Part shown: piece by piece, positions 1-7,800 of the stretch | Numbering within the stretch: position 1 is the first letter of the stretch | Layout: each line of letters starts with the position of its first letter | From: Russula earlei | Lineage: Eukaryota > Basidiomycota > Agaricomycetes > Russulales > Russulaceae | Reading direction: 5' to 3' | Assembly: GCA_025769875.1 (NCBI GenBank) | Contig: JAGFNK010000665.1 | Span: 1 to 26,847 of the forward strand | DNA: 26,847 nt | Made by a program: the position numbers and the translations under genes | Notes under the pieces: model-generated | Seen by the model: only the letters and a program-made list of their open reading frames with translations | Told to the model about the DNA's origin: nothing | Databases searched by the model: none

Positions 1-167
1 ACGTCCAAGACCACATGGGCAAGGAGTAGAGTCCAGAGTAGTAACAAATACCAGAGAGGCACTGTTACTGTGAGAGTAGAGCAGTCATGCAGAGAAGAGG
101 CCAGGATAGTCACAAGGGGACGGTCCTTAAAGGAGTATCCCAGGGATGGAGAGTGCCATAAACAAAT

Positions 168-211
168 GGACAGTCTGAGGACTGTCCGCTACTTTATTGA
201 GCGCTTATATA
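168..211 (-). promoter_or_regulatory. Core promoter and R-region stem of LTR copy A
   Basis: On the minus strand a TATATAAG box (204-211) is followed about 20 bp downstream by a 7-bp inverted repeat, GGACAGT/ACTGTCC (168-174 and 181-187). Family 2 LTRs have the same order: TATATAAG followed by an almost identical stem. This indicates a shared RNA polymerase II promoter and transcript 5' end. Copy C has lost this block and copy B does not reach it. Confidence 0.6.
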
Positions 212-294
212 CTACAAGAGAACTGCTAAATAGGGAACAAGTCATAACCTTGTTATCAAGCACGATAGAGTGATGAGTAAGAAGTCAAAGTGTG

Positions 295-326
295 CTTACT
301 GAGCATGCTCAGTCATGCTCAGTAAG
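295..326. promoter_or_regulatory. Perfect 13-bp palindrome in family 1 LTR
   Basis: CTTACTGAGCATG and its exact reverse complement flank a 6-base centre (CTCAGT). Identical copies occur at 8679-8710 (copy B) and 14415-14446 (copy C). Several TGAGTAAG octamers surround it. The position, about 85-120 bp upstream of the minus-strand TATA box, suits an enhancer or a binding site for a dimeric regulator. That role is inference. Confidence 0.55.
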
Positions 327-897
327 CTGCTGAGTAAGAAGGCTTCTCCTGATGAGTAAGAGCTTTCATTGTCCACATGTTCACTGCTTTAGTGCATGTG
401 CGAGCACCTGATTCATTTTCTGTTAGTTAGTTTTAGGGCCGGTCATTTGAGGACTTGTAATTTGGTTAGGGAGTAGTGTTATCTTATAAGGCCCTTATAT
501 AGTTCTATTAGGGTCCTTAGAGTCGACCCTAATACTTCTATTAAGGTCCTTAGTATTGCCTTATAGTTTGTTCTATAGTTATTAGAGTTGGTCTAATAAC
601 ACATTGTAGGGCCTTTGATACTAGGTTAGTGCCTATTGTAGAGCTCCTAGAGTCGTTCCAAAGGGTCCTTAGGAAGGCCCTAATACTGTCCTTTGTTGCT
701 AGAAGGGTTGCTTTTAAGTGGGGCTTGCTGTATGTCAATTGTGCTGAGAATCGCTTGCGCAACAATGCGCACCCGATATTGTGGACACCTCTACTCACCC
801 CTTTTGCTCGTGTGAACAGGGTGACACCATAGAGGCTGGGTTTCCTCCTATAAGGAAGGGTCCTTCAAGGGCCCTCTCCGGGGAATGGTTCATGACA

Positions 898-911
898 TTC
901 ATCCCCTCTTT
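898..911 (-). other. Polypurine tract of Gypsy family 1
   Basis: On the minus strand AAAGAGGGGATGAA abuts the LTR end TGTCATGAACC, as expected for the plus-strand priming site of an LTR retrotransposon. It overlaps the stop codon of the upstream chromodomain frame by two bases. Family 2 has the closely related tract AAAGACGGGATGAA at 22434-22447. Confidence 0.85.
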
Positions 912-1690
912 ATGACTTAGTTGCTCCTGCAACTATGTTATTAGACTTAGGCATTGTTGGGTACTGTCGGTGAAAGGCCTTTACAGCCTCTTTGGCTTTA
1001 ATTAGGTTGGATGCGGGCTCCCAAGTGTTCTCTGCCGCGGGGTACCCTTTCCATTGTACTAGGTATTGAATGCCTCTACGATTGGGGGAATGTCTGGATG
1101 CTAGGACTTTGTCCACTTCATACTGTTCCTCCCCTTCTACTATAGTAGGGGGGGGTTGTTTGAAGTTAGGGCCATGGGCAGTGGTCTCTTTATATGGTTT
1201 GATCAGGGAATTATGGAAGACTGGGTGTATTCTCCATGTCTTTGGTAGTTCTAGGCGTACGTTGACTGGGTATGAGGTGACCACCTTGTAAGGTCCGTAT
1301 CGTCGAGGGGCTATCTTGGCTTTTGGGTGTGTTGTCCTCAGATTAGTGGCTTCTAGCCAGACTAAGTCTCCTGTCTTAAACTGATACTTGGGGAAGTGGG
1401 AGCTGGGCTGTCCCATCAGTGCTGCGGCATTCCTGAGGGAGGCTGCGACCTCCTCTCTAAGTAGATCTAGTTGTTGCAGACGTTCCAGGACAGAAGGGAA
1501 CTTGGTATTGAAACTGAAAGGGGGGGCGAACATTGGATTGAAGCCATACCATATTTCAAAGGGGGCTTTGTGGGTTGCACTATGGGTGCGTGCGTTATGA
1601 GCGAACTCCATGAACGGGACTAGTTTAGCCCAGTTATCCTGTTGGTGGTTACAGAAGATTCTCAAATACTGTTCTAGTTCCTGGTTGAGA
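910..1690 (-). pseudogene. Gypsy family 1 pol 3' end: integrase C-terminus and chromodomain (truncated)
   Basis: This is the C-terminal part of a Ty3/Gypsy polyprotein. The frame is open for about 260 codons. It begins within the integrase tail (QELEQYLRIF) and continues through MEFAHNAR and a GPY/F-like module (APRRYGPYKV, then HPVFHNSLIKPYK). It ends with a chromodomain containing YEVDKVL, YLVQWKGY and ENTWEPASNL, so the aromatic cage positions (Y, W, W) are present. Chromodomains of this class direct integration to modified chromatin. The family 2 protein at 22681-23427 is clearly related. The upstream pol is missing: similarity stops at about 1690, where unrelated DNA starts, so this copy cannot move by itself. 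The surviving frame has no internal stops, suggesting recent insertion. Confidence 0.93.
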
Positions 1691-1738
1691 TGTCTTCATT
1701 CCCAAAGAGGAAATTTTTTCAACACACCCATCACCGCC

Positions 1739-1860
1739 ATGGCTAAAGGCAAAGCAGTCTCAGAAGTGCAATGGATCATCATTCGTCTCAACACAACCAT
1801 GTCTGCGGAGGAAATCTCCATGTATACAGATGTAAGTGAGCAAAAAGTGACCGTCTTGGA
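1739..1860 (+). pseudogene. Helix-turn-helix N-terminus of a DDE (Tc1/mariner-like) transposase
   Basis: An ATG at 1739 opens a segment reading MAKGKAVSEVQWIIIRLNTT, then MSAEEISMYTDVSEQKV. This resembles the N-terminal homeodomain-like DNA-binding part of basidiomycete DDE_3 transposases. The frame stays open to 2140, but after about 1860 it turns into proline- and serine-rich sequence with no transposase character, so I see only the DNA-binding start. A GTAAGT at 1832 could be a splice donor. The fragment begins about 50 bp from the broken end of the Gypsy piece. Assignment rests on remembered family resemblance only. It could relate to the element that mobilised the TA-flanked MITE at 20166-20309, but nothing in the sequence proves it. 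Confidence 0.45.
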
Positions 1861-2440
1861 GTTGGAGTTGGACTCCCCGATTACCACCACCCCCAGTCCC
1901 CTCTGCCCTCATCCACCATCAACCCCCGTCATAGCTTCATCAGCTGCTCCATTCTTAGCCTTTCTAAGTCGTCGCCATCACGGCCCCTGTCCTACCCACT
2001 GCCGCCTCTTGTTCATCCGCACCTGCTTCGTCCACCGTCTAGTTGTTTCAGTTCTGTTGGCCATTCTGTTGGCCACACGTGCTGCCTTGCTGTCTCAGTC
2101 CCAGTCGCCGCAGTCTCAGCCTCCTCGTCGTCCCCTCTAGCTGCCGTTACTTTGGTCCAGCCAGCCCCTACAATGTCAGCTTCATCTGGCTTCTTCCACC
2201 ACTTCAGTCTCGCTTGCAGCCATCGCCTGAGCTTGTCCATGCCACCATCTTGGTCTCAACCCCGACCATCATTTTAGTCTCATGCAACACACATTGTCCA
2301 AGAAGGCCCCGGACCTGAGCTTAGTCACTTGCCACCTCAGGAGGAGCAGATAGAGCCTCCACACCTCCAGTGCCAGAGACGCTGCTGACATAAGTAATAT
2401 GCCCCATGCCACCCCTCATGTCGCCTCATCCCCGTAGGTC
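1861..2440. other. Unassigned pyrimidine-rich stretch
   Basis: This stretch is rich in C and T on the + strand, with many CCACC and GTCTC runs. The open frames are low-complexity (serine, proline, arginine) and match no domain I know. It ends in CCCCGTAG, which could be the acceptor of an intron preceding the acetyl-CoA synthetase exon at 2441. Confidence 0.4.
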
Positions 2441-2983
2441 TGAATGTGTCATACAACAGTGTAGACCGTTAGGCATTCAAACATCCCAACAAGGTCCATA
2501 CCATCATAGATTATGGTTGATCAAGAGCCATTTCTGGGTATCTCCGTGTCTGATCGCTCATCTCTCCCAGACCGCTATCATTTATGAAGCCGATGAGCCC
2601 AACAGATCCCTATGCTGAACTGCCACACGAAACTTCTAGTGTTGCCAATTTACTGAAAATCTCTCGGCATCAATTAAAGCAATGCCGTCTCTATCTACCT
2701 TCCTATGGCATGGCAAGCGGTCGCTGCCCTCCTCACGTGTAGCACTCATCGGTGCCGTCCACTCTGTTGTGTTCACTGGCTTCTCTGCAGAGGCGCATCG
2801 TGACTGTATCAATGACTGCCAGAGCCGTGTCATCCTTATTGCCAACAAAGGGCGTCACGGTGGGAAGACTATTGCAAACAAAGCAATAGTCGATTCAGCA
2901 CTCAAGGTCTGCCCGCACGTTGAGCATGTCCTCATTCTTAGGCGTATGGGGAACGAAGTTCCGTGGACGCAGGGCCATGACAA
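2441..2983 (+). pseudogene. acs: Acetyl-CoA synthetase pseudogene, 5' part
   Basis: Acetyl-CoA synthetase activates acetate with ATP and CoA. The first exon piece (2443-2493) encodes LNVSYNSVDR, a stop at 2470-2472 where the family has tryptophan, then AFKHPNK. A 77-bp GT-AG intron (2494-2570) follows. The next exon encodes TAIIYEADEP, then after frameshifts [25 protein letters not shown] and [39 protein letters not shown] and GNEVPWTQG. This is the N-terminal half of the AMP-binding domain in the correct order. The retained intron shows a DNA-level copy, not a retrocopy. Stops and at least two frameshifts (near 2618 and 2735) make it non-functional. It is interrupted at 2984 by a solo LTR and resumes at 3818. 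The N-terminus and all sequence from the ATP-binding loop onward are missing. Confidence 0.87.
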
Positions 2984-3812
2984 TGTTACAAACCAAGGCC
3001 AGGTCCTAGCCATAGATTGTCCTATTTCACTCAAGAGAGACCTCTCTCACTTTGCATTGCCGACTCCCTCTCATTTTCTGGGCTATCCCTCCTGCAGTAC
3101 AAGATATCGCTTTTGCAAAGGCACTATAACACGACCAGGCACCCGTTTCCTAATCGGGTAATCATCGCGTGGCAGCCACATGGCCACCCAGCCACCAAGG
3201 ACCCAAAATAGCAGCACAAACTCTTAGAAACTGTTGCATAAATCATCTGACGTCATCAAGGCTCCAATGACATCATGGCTGACTGAGCGACTCCACAGTG
3301 ACCTCATAGGCTCACTAAGCGCTCCACAGTGACATCATAATGATGTCATCGCTCCACAATGATCAGTAATGCGCTCAGTAAGCCTGAAACTTGACACAAG
3401 CAAGTTTATGCCTCTGTAGTCCTATTGGATGGTACCAAAGAGTCTAGAATAGTCCCAGTTCTTTGTAATCGATCCTGTACACTGTATATAAGCCCCAATG
3501 AAGCATGGCAGTCGTCAGACTGTCCATTTGTGATACTCTCATCTTCCTGGGTACTCCCCCACAACCGCTCAGTCTAAAGATTCCCCTTGCCTCCAAGGTA
3601 CTCTTCTACGACCGCCTTGTTTAAAGCCCCCTTGCTACACTGGCCTCTAGCCTTCACCTTTGTCTCCTGCAACACCTACCAGTACCCATCTGGTACCTCC
3701 TCGTTGTTTGGCTCGTCCTCTTGTTCAACGCCGCCTTCGCCGCGTACCGTCTGTTCTGACCCTTGCCCACCTGCTCCTGAGACCTTAGTGATCAGCAGTA
3801 TGTGTCTTGACA
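2984..3812 (+). repeat. Solo LTR of Gypsy family 2 (copy D) inside acs pseudogene
   Basis: This 829-bp LTR starts TGTTACAAACC and ends GTATGTGTCTTGACA. It matches the 828-bp 3' LTR of the family 2 element at 21606-22433 along its whole length in the opposite orientation, with only scattered differences. It is flanked by a perfect 5-bp duplication, GACAA (2979-2983 and 3813-3817). No internal element sequence is present, so it arose by insertion followed by LTR-LTR recombination. The coding sequence of acs continues on the other side. Confidence 0.96.
3248..3492 (+). promoter_or_regulatory. TGACnTCA array upstream of LTR TATA box
   Basis: Five palindromic or near-palindromic TGACnTCA sites lie at 3248-3255 (TGACGTCA, a perfect CRE/ATF consensus), 3268-3275, 3299-3306, 3330-3337 and 3341-3348 (reverse). 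CTCCACA repeats separate several of them. A TATATAAG box follows at 3485-3492. The same array is present in the other family 2 LTR (perfect TGACGTCA at 22162-22169). This is the layout of a promoter bound by bZIP factors of the ATF/CREB class; binding itself is inference. Confidence 0.6.
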
Positions 3813-3817
3813 GACAA
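3813..3817 (+). repeat. Right target-site duplication of solo LTR D
   Basis: GACAA here repeats 2979-2983 exactly. Removing the LTR and one copy joins the two acs parts in frame at this point: the codon after TQGHD reads AAG, followed by a stop (TGA) where the family has tryptophan and then WHEE. Confidence 0.95.
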
Positions 3818-3902
3818 GTGATGGCACGAGGAGACAACGTGGGTCCTCAATTTCTGCATGCCAGATATCTTGTCAGTGGAAGATCCACTCTTTATCCATT
3901 AT
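3818..3902 (+). pseudogene. acs: Acetyl-CoA synthetase pseudogene, 3' part
   Basis: Directly after the target duplication the acs frame resumes with WHEE, then diverged residues, then PDILSVEDPLFIHY, which corresponds to the family's EYVSAEDPLFLLY-type stretch. The homology ends just before the conserved TSGSTGKPKG ATP-binding loop. The stop at 3819-3821 is a tryptophan codon changed by one transition. Together with 2441-2983 this shows one fragment split by the LTR. The abrupt 3' end suggests the fragment was already truncated when it arrived, or was cut by a later rearrangement. Confidence 0.75.
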
Positions 3903-4799
3903 GTGAGATGCCTGCTTGCACATGCCCATTGGCGCGCGTCTGAATTTGCTGCAGAGGAGGGAACCTGTGACGTGCAAGTTCCAGGTCTCACTTGAGACCA
4001 CACACATATGATACTGTGGTACACTGTGTGGGAGAGCAAAATGAAAAGTTGACAAAACGATGAAGGTATGCAATGTTATTTCTCCCTGCCATATGTACAA
4101 AACTCATCCTTCCTCCAGTCACCGCTCTGCTGGCTCACACGCGGCCAGCCACCGACAGTTCGAAACTTGAATGCTGCCGCTTGTGTTCGCCTCTTCCGTT
4201 GTTGGACAGGACCAGGGAAAGCTTCCCACGGTTGGTGAAGGGAACCTCCAGCTCTATTTTGAGGGTTATGTTGTGGATGAGCCAGGTGAACGGAGCAAGC
4301 TTTCATGTCCAAGGGTCAACAGCAATTTCCTGGTTTCAGGTAAGTATGACACACCACATATGGAAGACATTTCCTGATGGCTCGCATAATAAAAAGCCAC
4401 ATTTTTTGAAGTGTGAGAGGGGTAAGCGGTGTGAAATGCGATGATCATAGTGCACGAATGCTGTGTCACGCATGAGAAACGCCGAAAGGTGCCCGACAGC
4501 AGCACACTGTCGCTCACCACGTTGCTCCAACTACCAAGCCACCCCCCCATCGTTCGTCATTGTTTGCCACCACCGTACTCGAGGGCTCGCAGCCCACCAT
4601 TGCCTTGTCTCGCCCATTCACGCACGATCGCAATTGCTGCCTCGACGCAAGCCTCGCGTCATCGTTTCGATTTTGTCTTATCGCTCTTCCGTCAGTCCTT
4701 GTCCGGTCCCATGAATGTGCCCTTCTCATGTGCTATGTCATAAATAGTTGTATCATATCATGTGCTCAGCTATAGGGATAATGTAATTTTATCATGCTT
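3903..4799. other. Unassigned stretch with one exon-like segment
   Basis: No recognised gene. On the + strand 4171-4339 stays open, encodes VGEGNLQLYFEGYVVDEPGE and then SCPRVNSNFLVSG, and ends at a consensus donor GTAAGT (4340-4345). Its amino-acid mix looks like real protein, so it may be another host exon, but I do not recognise the family. The part from 4440 to 4799 shows nothing identifiable. Confidence 0.3.
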
Positions 4800-5430
4800 G
4801 GGGTCAGCACCCCAAAATGTGAAAATTCAACAAGTGAAACCAATTATTTGGCTGCCTCTGGATACAGTACATGAGGTTCTACTGTCCAAGTTTCAAGGCA
4901 ATCCATCGAGAAATGGTTGAGATATGACAGTTCAAAAAATGGCACGCAGATGGGCACCCAAAAATCGAAACTTCAAGAACTGATAATTAGACACCAACTC
5001 TTTGGCTGCACCTAGACACATTATATGAGATCCCACTGTCCAAGTTTCAAGGCAATCCATTGAGAAATGGTTGAGATATGGCAGTTCGAAATTTCACACT
5101 CAGATTGCACCCAAAAATCAAAACTTCAAGAACAGAGAATTAGACCCCAACTCTTGGGCTGCACCTAGATACAGTACATGAGATCCCACTGTCAAAGTTC
5201 CAAGTCAATCGATTCAGAAACAGTTGAGATATGGCAGTTCAAAGTTTTGCACTCATGTCAGCACCCGAAAATCAACATTTCAAGAACTAAATATTAGGCT
5301 CCCATATTTTAGCTGCACATAGATACAGTATATAAGGTTCTACTGTCAAAGTTTCAAGGCAATCTGTTGAGAAACTGTTGAGATATAGCAGTTTTAATTT
5401 CGCACTTGAAATGACATCCAAAAATGGCAA
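4800..5430 (+). repeat. Tandem array, about four units of ~153 bp
   Basis: The anchor GTCCAAGTTTCAAGGCAATC and its variants begin at 4884, 5038, 5191 and 5344, giving periods of 154, 153 and 153 bp. Each unit contains TGAGATATGGCAGTT, a CACCCAAAAATC block, CTTCAAGAACT and GGCTGCACCTAGATACAGTA. Units have drifted and the outer ones are partial. No open frame spans the array. It is a minisatellite of roughly nucleosome-size units. Confidence 0.85.
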
Positions 5431-5456
5431 GTGCAAGGTCACATGAAAATGACAAT

Positions 5457-5830
5457 AAGGCTTTACAGATCATTCACTCATGATCAGAGCACTAAATCCT
5501 GTTTGTCTCTGCCACCTCAAAGAGACATTAAGGTCTTTATATCTAAATATAAAGGCTACTCCCAGTTGGGCTGGTTCTAAGATTTTAGATGACTTATAAG
5601 AAAGATTGGTTCTGCCACTATATTGGGAAATTTAAACCTCCTATGAGGTACCCAGAAACAAGATACTAAGGCTTTACAGACCATTCATTTATGATCAAAG
5701 CACCATCTTTCTTTAAAGTTACTAATATCAAAGATAAGTTGTTACTCCCAGCTTAACTGTAAGGATATTAAGGCTATAAGCGACTACTAACTGGTTGGGA
5801 AATCAACTTATGTGAATGACAAACCTGTAA
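5457..5830 (+). repeat. Diverged direct repeat, ~211 bp spacing
   Basis: AAGGCTTTACAGATCATTCA at 5457 recurs as AAGGCTTTACAGACCATTCA at 5668. Both are followed by TATGATCA- or CATGATCA-type sequence and then a block containing CTACTCCCAG or TTACTCCCAG. No coding content is seen. The 153-bp array lies directly upstream. Confidence 0.6.
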
Positions 5831-6520
5831 CATTTTGAAAAACAAAATTTATTATTTTGATACAAATTTGTAGCAAACAATTTGTGAAAATTCATTTTAT
5901 ATTTTGTTACAATAGATTCCTGTTACAAAATGATGAAATAAGTAAATAGTATTGATAAGATTTTAGAACATACATTATGTTACAAAAATTGTAAATTATT
6001 TTAAGATTTTGTGCTGAACAAAATTGTGAAAAAATTGAAAATGCAAAATTTGAGTTTATGAAAAAGGTGGAATAAAAATTGTGAAATTTTTAAAATTTTC
6101 GAAAATGTTTTGTCACTTGTATAAAGATGTTAGGGAGATAAAGTTTTATTATAATCATTGATGACAACAAAATCTAGCAGTATAGAAAACATAATGTTAT
6201 CATTTTTCATGAAGAAAAATTTTGAACACATTCACAATTTTGTTAAAGGAAAACATTTTGACAAAACTGAATATGAAATCCTAAAGATGTTTCATCATTT
6301 TGTCATTTGAATAAAGATGTCAGAGAGATAAAGTTTTGTTATAATCATTCATGACAACAAAATACAGCATTTTAGAAAACATAATGTTAACATTTTTCAT
6401 GCAGAAAGTTTTTGAATATATTCACAATTTTGTTAAAGGAAAAATTTTGACAAAACTGAATATGAAATCCTAATGATGTTTCATCATTTTGTCTATAACA
6501 TTTAGATATATTATAGTCAT
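5831..6520. repeat. AT-rich block with a ~190-bp tandem duplication
   Basis: This stretch is strikingly AT-rich compared with its surroundings. ATAAAGATGT plus the following GAGATAAAGTTTT occurs at 6121 and again at 6311, and the units (about 6100-6287 and 6288-6475) share ATAATCAT, GACAACAAAAT, AGAAAACATAATGTTA, CATTTTTCATG and TTCACAATTTTGTTAAAGGA. A third start (GATGTTTCATCATTTTGTC, about 6476) is cut short. No coding sequence is evident. Confidence 0.8.
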
Positions 6521-6599
6521 TCTGAGTGAGGCTGGATGGCTACAGTATAACACCACAAAATGAGGCCATAAAGTGCTGTCACAAGTGCTATCACAGCTT

Positions 6600-6690
6600 G
6601 GCTCGGCTCAGTTTGGCTCAGCTCTGGCTTGGCCAGATTGGGTGAGCCAGATTGAGCTGAGCCATGGCTTGTGGCTTGAGCTGATTCCAG
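6600..6690. repeat. GGCTC/GAGCC-rich simple repeat with inverted repeat
   Basis: GGCTCAGCTC (6615-6624) and its exact complement GAGCTGAGCC (6654-6663) face each other within a run of GGCTTGG, GGCTCAG and GAGCCA words. It marks the edge between the AT-rich block and the CT-rich stretch that follows. Confidence 0.55.
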
Positions 6691-7800
6691 CCATCCCAGT
6701 GTGTGGCTTGTTTTCCTTTCTTCCTTGTCTCCTTTCTAACTTTTTTTAACCTCCAGCACACGCAACATGTCTCACTTTTTTCCCGCTCCCAAAACTTGTG
6801 CCGAATCCTGGCCAATCAAGTGACAAATATTTTTTCCAGTTGCGTTTCATTTTTGTTTTTGTCGTGTTCAGCTTTTTCGGTTCATTTTTATCTCCCCCTT
6901 ACTAACTTCCCTCTCTCAAGGTGGTACCGCGATGGTGACAAAGTGATCATGGCCATGACAATCACCATGATGACGACAATGAGACACCAGGTGCATTCCG
7001 TATGAAAGCGCACCATTGCCAACAATACCATACCCGGTGTCCCCACGCTACCTGCCACCCTTACATGCTGCGGCTGCAGCATTGATTGCAACATGTGTCA
7101 TTTCTTCATCTCCAACTTCCTCACCAGTTTCATCTCAAGCGTGGAAGCGCATTTACAAGCTGGGCCACGTCATCATACTGCCCCTGCCACAGAAAGTGTG
7201 TACCTTCTGTAAGTTTTTTTTTGCTCTTTTTTTCTGGCTCATTCACTGCCATCTCTGTAACTGGGTGATACCCATGGTTCCTTGTGGTTCACAGGAATAT
7301 CTTTTTAAGGCCCTTCTCGTCTCCATTTTGCGCAGTGGTAAACACGCCCTCCCACCATGTCCGGCACACACATCAATGTCATCTTGCTTTCCCTCTTTGC
7401 CATATATGCTGCCCTGACACACTCTCATGCCCTTGTTCATTTGTTCCACCCTCTGAGATCCTCAACGGCTTCTTCCTCTGTTCTGGCTCATTGCGCCCTC
7501 ACAACAACACCAACCTCCACCGGGCAGACACGCATGGCTGCTCCAGGACGACTGGAACCAGACCAATTCGCTCAACTAGCACTCACACTAACCAGACCAT
7601 GCGCACGCTCGTCAACATGCTGGAGGATGAGGAGGAGTCGCTGGGGGAGTGGCCATGGCCAAGAACAAGAACAAAGCCCACGCCACCCTCATCACCCTCC
7701 CGCATGTGGCGGCGGCCACCACCACCATTGGCGTAGGCCATCGTGGCTCTTCCTGCTAATCCGCGCCATCACACAACCGCCACACGCCGACACACGTATC
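6691..7800. other. Unassigned CT-rich, possibly pseudogenic stretch
   Basis: The + strand is pyrimidine-rich with splice-like signals, for example a GTAAGT donor at 7210 and a TTCACAG acceptor ending at 7293. Open frames at 7016-7417, 7284-7736 and 7357-7854 overlap each other. None has a domain I can name; the 7284-7736 frame ends in NMLEDEEESLGEWPW and a proline-rich tail. It could be a decayed host gene, but I cannot support a product. Confidence 0.3.

Larger units (their letters stand above)
1..897 (-). repeat. 3' LTR of Gypsy family 1 (copy A, cut by window edge)
   Basis: This long terminal repeat lies directly downstream of a minus-strand Gypsy chromodomain gene and polypurine tract, so it is the element's 3' LTR. 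Its inner edge is the + strand end GTTCATGACA at 888-897. The same sequence recurs as copies B (8648-9281) and C (14140-15016). Copy C starts with TGTCGTGAAC, a near-perfect inverted match to the GTTCATGACA end. By alignment, window base 1 equals 14218, so about 78 bp of copy A lie outside the window. Both strands carry short open frames (550-798 minus, 629-832 plus) that are also open in B and C; I treat them as by-products of recent copying. Confidence 0.92.

Noticed and set aside
510..540. TTAGGG words in the family 1 LTR as telomere repeats
   Set aside because: Only single, dispersed units occur, each within the degenerate GGTCCTTAG/ACCCTAA inverted pattern of the LTR. There is no tandem telomeric run.
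550..798. An 82-residue protein gene in the LTR
   Set aside because: It recurs because the LTR recurs. The two strands are both open, replacement changes are common and no domain is visible.
4800..5430. CRISPR-like array
   Set aside because: The repeats are ~153 bp, diverged and directly adjacent without unique spacers, in a eukaryotic context.
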